Assembly (NCBI GenBank): GCA_944390045.1
Contig: CALXOO010000019.1
Span: 1-43,279 of the forward strand
Source: an uncultured Spirochaetales bacterium
Lineage (GTDB): Bacteria > Spirochaetota > Spirochaetia > Sphaerochaetales > Sphaerochaetaceae
Direction of reading: 5' to 3'
Length of the DNA stretch: 43,279 nt
Below, piece by piece: positions 6,618 through 14,545 of this stretch. Position 1 is the stretch's first letter; every line of letters starts with the position of its first letter. The position numbers were made by a program, and so were the translations under genes. The notes beneath the pieces were generated by a model. That model was not told where the DNA came from, ran no database searches, and was given only the letters and a program-made list of their open reading frames with translations.

Positions 6618-8942
6618 TCACTGGAAGTTAAGGATGTCGTAGACCTTTCTCAGCTTCTCCTGCGGGACATCGCACTGTCTGTGTCCGCTGTAGTACTCAT
6701 AGACGACGTTCTGTATCTCCCGGAGCTCCGGCTCAAAGCCCTGTTCCCTGCTCTGGGTCATAATATTCAGGATCTGGTCAGCGTTTATCTCTCCCAGTCC
6801 CTTGTCCCTGATCTTGCCCGCCAGCTTCTCAAGCGCAGTGGAGAAGGCCTCCTTGATTGAGTCCTTTTCCGCGTTCCGTCCGCACTTGTTTATGAAGTTC
6901 AGCAGGATGGACATGTTCTCATAGAACTCCCTGTCGTCAAGTTCGTCGAAGAAGCAGTTGAACAGTCCTTTGAGGATCTTCAGGCTAAGACCGAGATTCT
7001 CTATCATCTGTGTCTTCATCGGGAGGTACTGATTGTTCTTGCTGAGCATTGAGTAGTGCTTCAGACAGTTTGTCATGTCCCTGATCTCTGAAAGGGGAAG
7101 GTCACTGATCGCCTTGTCGATCCAGACATAGGCCTCATCCATCATCCTGAGCGGGAGGTCATCATTTGTTATCCTGTACCTTCCGGTCGCGCTTGCGGCA
7201 TTGTCGCCCTCGCAGATGTAGAGGTTGAGCCCGCTCTCGATCGGACTCGAGGACAGGACTGTGAAGGAGAAGTTTTTCATGCTGACGCGGTCGCGGACTT
7301 CCTCGATGTAGTTCTCATCTCCGTCGAAATAGTCGTTTACCAGATGGAAGCGTCCGTAGTCGTCCTTCCAGTCAGCGGGCAGGGCAAGAAGTCTGTTCAG
7401 GTAGAAATAGATGGCGGCTTCCGTCTCTCCGGACAGTCCCTTCATTTCCTCCTGGGCAATGCTCATTCCGTCACCCTGGCTCTTGAGGTTACTCTTCGCC
7501 AGGCGCAGGTCTGACAGGAAGCTTCTCATCAGGTCCTCGCTGACATAGGGCTGGAACATCTTTATCGCATAGATGGCATACTTGATGTTCTGCCTGGGCT
7601 CGATGCCGCTGAGATCGGAGAAGAAGAATCCGCAGCTGGTCAGCGAGAAATGCTTGTTCATGATCCCGCTCAGCATGCTGGAGACCTGGCTGTCATAGTC
7701 CTTTGAGAAACTGTACTTCTCGTGCAGCTGGCTGATGAAGTCCTCCATTCCGACTGCGCCGCACAGCGTCTTTCCGGCCTCGTCAAGCAGGGCATAAGGG
7801 CCAAGCCTGTTGCTGAAGATCTCCTTGATACGCTTGCTGAAGATCGCATCAAGCTTGTCGCCGAGATTCCTCAGCGCATTCCTCAGCGGAGTCCTCCAGG
7901 CCTGGTTCCATCCTTCCTCTCCGCCTGTGTGGCAGCCGCAGTCCTTATACCAGCGGGAGACTCCGTGGGAACAGGACCAGCTTGTGCCCATCCCGTCCTC
8001 TCCGCGGTGCAGGACGGCGTGGAGAGTCGCAGGATGCTCCTCCAGCCAGCTGGCATAGTTTACGAGTTCGAAATCTCCCCGCTCAGAGACCTTTCTGATC
8101 AGCGCGGCCAGGGCCATGTCGCCGAATGGTTCGTGGTGGCCGTATATCTCGCCGTCGGTTGCGGTGTGGATCAGTCCCGGGTGATCGCTGTTGCGGATGT
8201 CCACAAGTGTCTGGTACAGGCTGTCTGCATTGCGCAGTGCATGGCCGAAGCTGATTCCCTCCGCCAGTCCGGGATGGTAGAAGAAGGCGCTTATCTCACG
8301 TCCCTTTTCTCCGGTAAGGATATAACTCTGCCAATATGGTGCGCTCTTTCCCTCAAGCGGAACCATCCTGTGGCTGACAGGGTCCTCGATCTGGTTGCAC
8401 TGCCAGGGGGAGAGGACGACGAACTTGATGCCGGCCTCACTGAGCAGGTCGATGACTTTCTCGTTGATTCCCGCCTCAGGAAGCCACATGCCCTCGGGCG
8501 TGCGGCCGTAGCGAGAGATGAAGTCCTCAATGCCCCAGTTGATCTGGCACCTCGCATCTTCCGGTTTGTCCAGCGGCAGGATGGTGTGGTTGAAACTCTG
8601 GGCCATGGCGTTTCCATGTCCGAGCCTCCTGATGCTGTCCCTGTCTGCCTGGATGATCATCTCATGGACCGCCGGATGGTACTGCTGGAGCCAGCTGAGC
8701 AGAGTGTGTCCGAAGTTGAATGAAATATAGCTGTAGTTGTTTGTCAGTGATTCGATGCGGGAAGCCGGAGAAAGGTAGCGGGAGTGAGCGTTCGCCTCAT
8801 AGCAGTCGTGATATATTCTCTCGTTCCAGTCCATGTAGGGACTGGCTGAAACCTGCTTCTCGATTATTCCCGTAAATGGATTCTCTCTTGGAGGCTGATA
8901 GAAGTGTCCGTGGAGAATCAGAGCGGTTCTGTTGCTGTCCAT
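6618..8942 (-). CDS. GH57 glycoside hydrolase with DUF3536 C-terminal region
   Basis: Large (774 aa) family 57 glycoside hydrolase acting on alpha-glucans (amylase/4-alpha-glucanotransferase-like). The (beta/alpha)7 barrel begins at HGHFYQPPREN (residues 11-21). The predicted nucleophile is E156 in GMWLPEAG and the acid/base is D263 in TATDGEIYGHHEPFGD. The C-terminal ~450 residues match the DUF3536 architecture known for GH57 proteins in spirochaetes and other anaerobes. No signal peptide, so cytoplasmic; storage glycogen is the likely substrate (inferred). The ATG has no Shine-Dalgarno sequence but has a TAATAT box 7 nt upstream. It diverges from the DUF4912/branching-enzyme pair, which suggests a shared glycogen role. 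Confidence 0.88.
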   Translation of the reverse strand: MDSNRTALILHGHFYQPPRENPFTGIIEKQVSASPYMDWNERIYHDCYEANAHSRYLSPASRIESLTNNYSYISFNFGHTLLSWLQQYHPAVHEMIIQADRDSIRRLGHGNAMAQSFNHTILPLDKPEDARCQINWGIEDFISRYGRTPEGMWLPEAGINEKVIDLLSEAGIKFVVLSPWQCNQIEDPVSHRMVPLEGKSAPYWQSYILTGEKGREISAFFYHPGLAEGISFGHALRNADSLYQTLVDIRNSDHPGLIHTATDGEIYGHHEPFGDMALAALIRKVSERGDFELVNYASWLEEHPATLHAVLHRGEDGMGTSWSCSHGVSRWYKDCGCHTGGEEGWNQAWRTPLRNALRNLGDKLDAIFSKRIKEIFSNRLGPYALLDEAGKTLCGAVGMEDFISQLHEKYSFSKDYDSQVSSMLSGIMNKHFSLTSCGFFFSDLSGIEPRQNIKYAIYAIKMFQPYVSEDLMRSFLSDLRLAKSNLKSQGDGMSIAQEEMKGLSGETEAAIYFYLNRLLALPADWKDDYGRFHLVNDYFDGDENYIEEVRDRVSMKNFSFTVLSSSPIESGLNLYICEGDNAASATGRYRITNDDLPLRMMDEAYVWIDKAISDLPLSEIRDMTNCLKHYSMLSKNNQYLPMKTQMIENLGLSLKILKGLFNCFFDELDDREFYENMSILLNFINKCGRNAEKDSIKEAFSTALEKLAGKIRDKGLGEINADQILNIMTQSREQGFEPELREIQNVVYEYYSGHRQCDVPQEKLRKVYDILNFQ

Positions 8943-8949
8943 GGGAGAA

Positions 8950-8979
8950 ATATTAACAGAATGGAAAGGATGTGGACAA
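8950..8979 (-). promoter_or_regulatory. Promoter of the GH57/DUF3536 gene, apparently leaderless
   Basis: On the minus strand TTGTCC (8979-8974), an 18-bp spacer and TAATAT (8955-8950) precede ATG 8942 with only 7 nt in between. Transcription would start at the A of the ATG. The sequence before the ATG is TTTCTCCC, which cannot act as a Shine-Dalgarno sequence. Confidence 0.45.
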
Positions 8980-9035
8980 CAGCTAAACCAAGTTTATTTC
9001 CCCGGCCGCAGAAGGTGTGGCCGGCTTGTGTGAGG

Positions 9036-9065
9036 TTGACCAAACAGTGGCTTTTTTTCTAGGAT
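9036..9065 (+). promoter_or_regulatory. Promoter of the DUF4912/GH57 branching-enzyme unit
   Basis: TTGACC (9036-9041), an 18-bp spacer and TAGGAT (9060-9065) predict a start near 9072. That start lies downstream of two earlier in-frame starts of the DUF4912 gene (9017 and 9068) and supports ATG 9095. A CCGGCC/GGCCGG inverted repeat (9002-9007/9019-9024) lies just upstream. Confidence 0.45.
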
Positions 9066-9094
9066 TGATGACAAGGAATTACCAGGGGTTGCAA

Positions 9095-9817
9095 ATGGTT
9101 CTGATCAAAATCGAATCCCTTTCACAGAAGGAGCTCGAACATATCGCCATCCAGGAAGGAGTGCAGGATGCCGCTTCCCTGTCCCGTGAGGAACTTATTG
9201 AAATCCTCAGGGACATATATGATGACGAGAGGGATGACGAGGCACAGGGCGGTGAGGACAACATTCAGCGCCGCTTTGTCACATGGCTGACTGACTACCG
9301 CGGAGACGGAAGTGAGGTCACCAGCCTGCCGGGAGTAGAGGACCTTCCCGAGCTGTATCCCGAGACCTCCATCCACGTGATGATGAAGAATGCCACCTGG
9401 CTGTACTGCTACTGGTCCCTCTCTCCGCTTGATGTAGAGAAGATCGAGGAAGAGCATGGCAGATTCTCCACCTTCCTCCACGTCGAGCTCAAGGATGGAG
9501 GGCTTCTGGTCGATTCCTATGACATCAGTGTCGGCAACGATGACGTCGAGTGGAACATAAACATCAACGCCAACCGCGGACAGGCACGCGTCCAGCTTGT
9601 GCTTGAGACTTCGGACGGAAAGAGGCTGACCGTGGCGCAGAGCCGCCCTGTCACGCTTGTCTCCTGTTACTGGCTCGAACACGCCGGCGAGATCGCCCAG
9701 AACGAGGATCTTCTCAGGCGCGAACTGGGACTGATCACCAACAGGGAGGGCCAGATCCTGACCTGCGAGACGGTTCAGCTCATTGTCCAGAAGATAGAGA
9801 AGGAGGGGGTTCGTTAA
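9095..9817 (+). CDS. DUF4912 domain protein
   Basis: Cytoplasmic protein of about 240 aa. The N-terminal ~40 residues (SQKELEHIAIQEGVQDAASLSREELIEILRDI) resemble a Rho N-terminal/SAP-like helical domain. After an acidic linker comes a DUF4912 domain with the typical YPETSIHVMMKNATWLYCYWSLS segment. The biochemical role of DUF4912 is unknown; next to GH57 genes it is repeatedly linked to glycogen metabolism, and the beta-rich fold might bind glucan. ATG 9095 is chosen because AGGGG (9084-9088) is 6 nt upstream and the predicted promoter lies after the earlier starts. Its stop overlaps the next start (TAATG). Confidence 0.8.
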   Translation: MVLIKIESLSQKELEHIAIQEGVQDAASLSREELIEILRDIYDDERDDEAQGGEDNIQRRFVTWLTDYRGDGSEVTSLPGVEDLPELYPETSIHVMMKNATWLYCYWSLSPLDVEKIEEEHGRFSTFLHVELKDGGLLVDSYDISVGNDDVEWNININANRGQARVQLVLETSDGKRLTVAQSRPVTLVSCYWLEHAGEIAQNEDLLRRELGLITNREGQILTCETVQLIVQKIEKEGVR

Positions 9818-11418
9818 TGGGTGCCAAGGCAAGTGTCAATCTGATTCTCCATGCTCATTCACCATATGTCAGACATCTGGAGTACCCGAAGTTCCTTGAG
9901 GAGAACTGGCTTTTCGAATCTCTGTGCGAGAGCTACATTCCCCTGCTGAGAATGCTGATGGATCTCAGGAATGTGAGTTCCGGAATCAGGCTTTCGATCT
10001 GCTTCTCGCCGACGCTGTGCACCATGCTCTGCGATGATCCGCTGCGCGAACGTTTCGTGCAGTACCTCCTCAGCAGGATCGAGCTGGGGGAGAAAGAGGT
10101 CGAGCGCTGTGCTGACCAGGCCCCAGAGAACCTTCCCATGGCCAGGATCTACCTCGAGAAATACAGGTCCTGCTTGTCTTTCTATGAGGATTGCGGACGG
10201 GACATCCTCTCTCAGTTCGCGAAGCTGCAGGAAGCCGGCATGGTTGAACTAGTGGCAACGGCCGCAACACACTGCTATCTTCCGCTGTACCAGAGCTACA
10301 AGACTGCGGTCCGGGCACAGATCGAGATTGGAATCAAGAGCCATATCCGCTTTTTCAAGAGTGCGCCTGCCGGTTTCTGGCTGCCTGAATGCGGCTATTA
10401 CCCGGGACTCGAGAAGGAGCTTGAGAAATACGGTGTTAAGTGGTGCCAGATTCCGGCACATTCCATCATCACCGCACGCAACAGGATTGAGAGCGCAGGA
10501 TACCAGCCAGTACGTCTTTACGACAGTTCAATCGCTGGCTTCCCCCGCGACTGGAGCATCACGAATCTTGTCTGGTCAGACACGACAGGCTACCCCTGTG
10601 ACCCTGACTACAGGGAGTTCTACAGGGACATCGGCTACGATCTTGATCTCGACTACATCAGACCATATATCCATGAGCCGGATGTCAGGGTATTCACCGG
10701 CTACAAGTACAATGCGATTACCGGTCGCGATGAGGACAAGAGACCGTATGATCCATCAGTTGCCCAGAAGAAGATAGATCTTCATGCTGACAACTTCCTT
10801 TACCACCTCAGGAGGAAGACACTGTCTTTCTGTGCAGAGACAAAGACAAGTCCTGTGCTCAATCTCTGCTTCGATGCCGAGCTTTTCGGACACAGGTGGT
10901 ATGAGGGAATCGAATTCCTCCGCAGGGTACTGGAAAGAAGCCAGAATGAGGATACTCTTGAACTGACTACTCCGTCAGTCATCCTGTCCCGTGGAATCGA
11001 ATGCGAGAGGGCAGAGCTGAATGAGTGCTCATGGGGCAGGGGCGGTTATTCCGACTGCTGGCTTGACAGTGAGAACAGCTGGCTTTACAGGCATACTCAC
11101 AAGGCCATTGAGCGCATGGAGGAGCTTGCAAGGCGCTTCCCCGGGCAGAGGTCGCTCAAATGCCGTTTCCTCAACCAGGCTGCTCGTGAGGTCCTGCTTG
11201 CCATGGCTTCCGACTGGCCATACATACTGCATGATAAGACAAGCGTAATCTATGCGGAGAAGCGGCTCAGAAATCATCTTGGCTCCTTCAATGTCGTTTA
11301 CTCGAACATGTGCAAGAACTCTGTCCATACGGAGTGGCTTGTGAAGGCTGAGAGGCGCAATGCCATCTTCCCCGAGATGGATTACAATCTTTTCATGCCT
11401 CAGGATAATGAGCAGTAG
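9817..11418 (+). CDS. GH57 1,4-alpha-glucan branching enzyme (DUF1957 type)
   Basis: Family 57 branching enzyme that creates alpha-1,6 branches in glycogen. Conserved blocks: LILHAHSPYVRH (residues 9-20), the nucleophile E191 in FWLPECGYYPGLE, the acid/base D353 in LCFDAELFGHRWYEG, and a helical C-terminal DUF1957 region (SYSDCW/W..N..S..Y region near residues 410-425). 533 aa matches the archaeal and Thermus GH57 branching enzymes (about 520-560 aa). The ATG overlaps the DUF4912 stop by 1 nt, with an AGGAGGGGG ribosome site at 9801-9809. Together with the divergent GH57 gene it suggests glycogen synthesis and turnover without a GH13 GlgB. Confidence 0.88.
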   Translation: MGAKASVNLILHAHSPYVRHLEYPKFLEENWLFESLCESYIPLLRMLMDLRNVSSGIRLSICFSPTLCTMLCDDPLRERFVQYLLSRIELGEKEVERCADQAPENLPMARIYLEKYRSCLSFYEDCGRDILSQFAKLQEAGMVELVATAATHCYLPLYQSYKTAVRAQIEIGIKSHIRFFKSAPAGFWLPECGYYPGLEKELEKYGVKWCQIPAHSIITARNRIESAGYQPVRLYDSSIAGFPRDWSITNLVWSDTTGYPCDPDYREFYRDIGYDLDLDYIRPYIHEPDVRVFTGYKYNAITGRDEDKRPYDPSVAQKKIDLHADNFLYHLRRKTLSFCAETKTSPVLNLCFDAELFGHRWYEGIEFLRRVLERSQNEDTLELTTPSVILSRGIECERAELNECSWGRGGYSDCWLDSENSWLYRHTHKAIERMEELARRFPGQRSLKCRFLNQAAREVLLAMASDWPYILHDKTSVIYAEKRLRNHLGSFNVVYSNMCKNSVHTEWLVKAERRNAIFPEMDYNLFMPQDNEQ

Positions 11419-11512
11419 TCGACCCAGCGAGGATCTGCCAGGACTTGTTTCCATTTCATGCTGCGATTATGCAGGAATAATGGTTTGATCAGGCGCGGAA
11501 TGATTCAGGCAA

Positions 11513-12133
11513 TCAAAACTGTGGAATTCCATACCTTTTAGCAAAAGCGTGAAGCCTCTTTCTGATCACTCCTTGGTCGTAGGTCAATAGGGGGCCTTCT
11601 TCTTTGAAAGTTGATAAGACTTCCCGTCTCAATGATGCAGAAAACCAAATACGGCGGACCTTGGAGCCCTTTCCAATAATGTCGACATGGCCTGCGACTA
11701 GGTCTTCCCTACGGATCTGGAGAGCCTCGCTGATTCTTACGCCAGTGCATGCCATGACTTTAATGACGGTCCACCAGCGAAGCTCTCCGTCTTTCATGAG
11801 ACCCTCAAGAAGTTTGTTGTAGTGAGCCATAGTCAACTGATGTTCTACGAACTGCTGAGGTTGTACCTTGATAGGTTTTAGGCGCCATTTTGTTTTCATG
11901 AATTCCGCATACCTGTTTATAGCATGTATGCGCAAGTTCATTGTCGCTGGTTTTACATGACTCATTTCTTCTTCCTTCCATCGGCATGCATCTAGCCATG
12001 TCCAAGCATGAGAGTCAAAGTATAATCTCAATGAAGAAGCGTACGAGTTTATTGTCGCTTCGCTCTTTCCTGTCTTCCTCAACCATCGTCTGAACGATAC
12101 ATCATCATATCCAAGCTTCCGGAAAACCTCCGT
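11513..12133 (-). pseudogene. Truncated tyrosine recombinase (integrase) remnant
   Basis: The 189-aa reading frame from TTG 12082 has a SAM-like core-binding domain (ATINSYASSLRLYFDS...) and the first half of a tyrosine recombinase catalytic domain, including Arg I in TGVRISEAL and the beta-hairpin Lys in IIGKGSKVRRIW. It stops after KRYGIPQF, so the HxLRH box, the second Arg/His and the catalytic Tyr are missing, and no other frame restores them before the upstream gene ends 95 nt away. The frame stays open 51 nt upstream of TTG 12082 without an ATG, with integrase-like sequence (FRKLGYDDVSFRRWL), so the N-terminus also looks damaged. Its base composition is lower in GC than its neighbours. 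Probably the relic of an integrative element. Confidence 0.75.
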
Positions 12134-12380
12134 TCAAAGAAAGTTCAACGTTCATTAAACGTTCACGATGATTTTGAACGAAACTGAGTGGAGTACTGGG
12201 CAAGAAGTCGTTCCAGAGAGCGGATTAACTTCAAAATAGGGCTCGTTCAAGAAAAGTTTGCAATTTTGTCAAATGAACGGTTCGCAATTCGCATTTTTCC
12301 TGCATTTAAACGGATTTTGAAGCTTTGAACGTTCGAATTGAACGGTTTATGGCCAGGAAGTTCGCAAAATTGTCAGAAAT
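12131..12380. repeat. GTTC/GAAC-rich repeat region with GTTC-N7-GTTC direct repeats
   Basis: Thirteen GTTC or GAAC tetramers occur in 250 bp (12132, 12143, 12150, 12161, 12176, 12210, 12245, 12275, 12280, 12327, 12331, 12340, 12360), where about two are expected. The first four form two 18-bp tandem units with GTTC-N7-GTTC (12131-12148 and 12149-12166); a third unit at 12244-12261 has GTTC-N7-GTTT. A second repeat, AAGTTYGCAAWWTTGTCARA, is seen at 12255-12274 and 12358-12377. There is no coding potential. These look like protein-binding arrays, possibly for the lost integrase or a repressor of the same element. Confidence 0.65.
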
Positions 12381-12796
12381 TCCGGACGAATCATTGTCAA
12401 ACTAACTGGAAACGACAATGGGGCAACGTTGAGAACCTCATGCTCGAGAGTACCGGAGAAGGGGAGGCGACACTCTCTGACCTGGGAAAAGCCGCCACAA
12501 GGCTCCACTGATTCCTGATTCAGATGCCTTGCGGTGGAGGTCAGGTGGTGGAGTGCGCCACTTTCCTCCACTTTGCATACACTTTTTGAATTTTCGTCAT
12601 ATTAATAATTTATCTCATCCGCATACACTGAAAATGACCAGAGCTTTACGGAAATCACAACTTGTTGACAAGCCATGAATTGATCCAGAGATACAGTGTT
12701 TATCAACCATCGATTTAACTTAAAAAAGTTTAAGGTGTTTTAAAGCGGTTATACACAGCTGAATGAATAATATATCCAGTTTTTAAACCCAAAACC
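12381..12796. other. Non-coding stretch upstream of mraZ
   Basis: No gene seen. It contains CATTGTC/GACAATG (12392-12398/12414-12420), a GC-rich segment with imperfect inverted repeats around 12488-12560 (GTGGAGG and CCTCCAC arms), then an AT-rich part from 12580. A TTGACA lies at 12665-12670 within the palindrome CTTGTTGACAAG (12661-12672), but the best -10 after it is poor. The mraZ promoter is probably in 12660-12780, and I cannot place it firmly. No known RNA family is recognisable. Confidence 0.5.
12749..12757 (+). promoter_or_regulatory. Single DnaA-box-like site
   Basis: TTATACACA matches the DnaA box consensus TTWTNCACA. It stands alone ~120 bp upstream of mraZ, so it may be chance or a point of DnaA control on the division cluster. 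Confidence 0.3.
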
Positions 12797-12836
12797 GGGG
12801 GAATTAGGGTAATATGGTGGTAATTAGTGGTGTGCT
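12797..12836 (+). promoter_or_regulatory. Candidate MraZ operator (10-bp period G-rich direct repeats)
   Basis: Four consecutive 10-bp units read GGGGGAATTA, GGGTAATATG, GTGGTAATTA and GTGGTGTGCT, with the G-rich part always in phase. MraZ is known to bind G-rich direct repeats (TGGGN) with 5-nt spacers, that is a 10-bp period, upstream of its own gene. The location 39 nt before mraZ fits autorepression of the division cluster. The sequence differs from the E. coli consensus. Confidence 0.55.
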
Positions 12837-12874
12837 TTCCCAGAAAGTGGGAGAGTTGAAGAGGAGTTCGGCGG

Positions 12875-13339
12875 ATGTTGTTGACCGGTGAATACATCAA
12901 CAAGATCGATGAGAAGGGACGCTTGATGATCCCTGCCAAACTGCGCTCAACCCTTTCCACTTCCCAGGTGGTTGCCGCTAAGGGACTTGATGGTCGCTGC
13001 ATCGCTTTGTTTCCCCCTGATTTTTTTGATAAAACCTTCTCTTTTGCAATTTCAGGCGATGACGGTATGCAGATCTTCTCACCCGAAGCCAGAATGTTCA
13101 CAAGGCGTTTCCTATCTTCTTCTCAGCCTCTTGATTTCGATTCTTCTGGCAGGGTGAATCTGCCCCAGTCCTTGAGAACCTATGCCGGGATTGACCTCAG
13201 ATCTGAGGTAACAATCCTCGGCATGGGTAATTATATTGAAATCTGGAATCCTGCCAAATATGACGAGCTGATGAATGCTGATGACGTATCCATCTCAGAT
13301 CTCGGTCAGGCGCTTGTAGGCAGCAAGAGGGGTGAGTGA
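12875..13339 (+). CDS. mraZ: Transcriptional regulator MraZ
   Basis: First gene of the division and cell wall cluster; 154 aa, ring-forming SpoVT/AbrB-fold DNA-binding protein that represses its own operon. Two tandem MraZ domains are visible: DEKGRLMIPAKLR (about residues 13-25) and its second copy DSSGRVNLPQSLRTYAGI. The start ATG 12875 follows AGAGGAG at a suitable distance. The stop overlaps the rsmH start (TGATG). Candidate binding repeats lie directly upstream (12797-12836). Confidence 0.93.
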   Translation: MLLTGEYINKIDEKGRLMIPAKLRSTLSTSQVVAAKGLDGRCIALFPPDFFDKTFSFAISGDDGMQIFSPEARMFTRRFLSSSQPLDFDSSGRVNLPQSLRTYAGIDLRSEVTILGMGNYIEIWNPAKYDELMNADDVSISDLGQALVGSKRGE

Positions 13340-14265
13340 TGGAAATAGTCCACACCCCTGTAATGAAGGAAGAGGTCCTCTCATATCTCATACCGAAGAA
13401 CGAAGATGCAGTCATGATCGACTGCACCACCGGTGAGGGAGGACACAGTGAGGCCTTTCTGGAAAGGTATCCGCGGCTGAAGGTCATCGGACTTGACCGT
13501 GACCCGTCGATCCAGGCGAAGGCCACTGAGAGGTTGAAGAAGTTCCAGGACAGGTTCACGCCCGTTCCCTGCTGGTTCAATGACTATCTTGAGACGGCCG
13601 GAGATGAAAGCGCGGACCTCATCCTCTTTGATCTCGGCATCAGCGTCTTCCACTATGTGGAGTCCCGGCGCGGCTTCTCGTTCAAAAGCGATGAGAGGCT
13701 GGACATGAGACTGGATCCGGACCAGAGGCTGGATGCAGAGACAGTCGTAAACGAATATGGCGAGAAGGAGCTGGCCGATCTGATCTACCAGTATTCCGAG
13801 GAGCGCTACAGCCGGCGCATTGCCAGACGCATTGTGGAAGAGAGGGCGAAGGGCAGGATAACAACTGCCAGCGCCCTTGCTGATATCATCTCTTCCTCTG
13901 TTCCTCCTGCCTACAGGTACGGGCGCATTCACCCTGCGACCCGTACCTTCCAGGCACTGAGAATCGAGGTCAACAGGGAACTGGACAGAATCACACCGGC
14001 CCTGAAACAGGCAGTGAGGGTGGCAAGGCCGGGAGGCCTCATAGCCGTAATCACATTCCATTCCCTGGAGGACAGGCAGGTGAAGTGGTTCTTCCGCGAA
14101 GAGGCGAAGAACGGTGTGGTGGAGATTCTCACGAAGCATCCTGTGGTTGCAGGTGAGGATGAGTGCAGGGTGAACCCACCCAGCAGGAGCGCAAAGCTCA
14201 GGGTAGTAAGAAAGGTTGAGGGAAAAAAGGATGGGTACGAGAACAAGAAGGAGACTGGAGCTTGA
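13339..14265 (+). CDS. rsmH: 16S rRNA (cytosine1402-N4)-methyltransferase RsmH (MraW)
   Basis: SAM-dependent enzyme that methylates N4 of C1402 in the 16S rRNA decoding centre. Visible features: HTPVMKEEVLSYL at the N-terminus, SAM-binding motif DCTTGEGGHSEAFL (about 28-41), DLGIS, and the C-terminal FHSLEDRQVKWFF and SRSAKLRVVRK blocks. Length (308 aa) is standard. ATG 13339 is chosen because it overlaps the mraZ stop; the GTG at 13336 is an in-frame alternative. Its 3' end overlaps the ftsL-like gene by 35 nt. Confidence 0.95.
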   Translation: MEIVHTPVMKEEVLSYLIPKNEDAVMIDCTTGEGGHSEAFLERYPRLKVIGLDRDPSIQAKATERLKKFQDRFTPVPCWFNDYLETAGDESADLILFDLGISVFHYVESRRGFSFKSDERLDMRLDPDQRLDAETVVNEYGEKELADLIYQYSEERYSRRIARRIVEERAKGRITTASALADIISSSVPPAYRYGRIHPATRTFQALRIEVNRELDRITPALKQAVRVARPGGLIAVITFHSLEDRQVKWFFREEAKNGVVEILTKHPVVAGEDECRVNPPSRSAKLRVVRKVEGKKDGYENKKETGA

Positions 14266-14545
14266 TCAGGCGACAAAGGCGCTGATACTGGCGGCAATTG
14301 TCTTTGTATTCGTGATGATGATTGTTCCGGTATATCAGATCGGACACAATCATGAGATAAGAATCCGCATCGCGGCCAGTCAGGAGAATATCAGACAGCT
14401 GGAGGACACACAGCGTACTCTCAAAAGCGAGATCAGCGTCGCGCGTTCTCCTGAGTCGCTTATCGACAGTGTCGTAGAATATTCCATTGAATACAGTGAG
14501 ATAGACCCGGATAAGACCGTCCTCGTCGCGAGGTCAGATGTATGA
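14231..14545 (+). CDS. ftsL: FtsL-like divisome membrane protein
   Basis: Small (104 aa) bitopic protein: a basic N-terminal tail, one membrane helix (ALILAAIVFVFVMMIVPVY), then a periplasmic heptad-like coiled coil (about 45-75). This topology, and its place between rsmH and the cell wall genes, identifies the FtsL position; sequence identity is low, as usual in this family. FtsL bridges FtsQ/FtsB with FtsW/FtsI at the septum. I choose ATG 14231 (GAGGG 14219-14223 upstream) over the in-frame TTG 14216. The stop overlaps the murF start (ATGA). Confidence 0.75.
   Translation: MGTRTRRRLELDQATKALILAAIVFVFVMMIVPVYQIGHNHEIRIRIAASQENIRQLEDTQRTLKSEISVARSPESLIDSVVEYSIEYSEIDPDKTVLVARSDV

Noticed and set aside
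7722..8723. 333-codon open frame on the plus strand
   Set aside because: Antisense to the GH57/DUF3536 gene, whose catalytic motifs are clear; the plus-strand protein resembles nothing.
12131..12380. CRISPR array or origin iterons
   Set aside because: The repeats are short (4-18 bp) and unevenly spaced, without uniform spacers or cas genes; one lone DnaA-box-like site does not make an origin.
12440..12570. Possible structured RNA (GC-rich, inverted repeats) upstream of mraZ
   Set aside because: No RNase P, SRP, tmRNA or 6S signature; pairing is imperfect and I see no promoter/terminator pair around it.
12660..12700. TTGACA at 12665 as the mraZ promoter
   Set aside because: The best -10 candidates at proper spacing match only 3 of 6 positions; the TTGACA is also part of a CTTGTTGACAAG palindrome.
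13381..14139. 252-codon open frame on the minus strand
   Set aside because: Mirror of rsmH, which has all its methyltransferase motifs.
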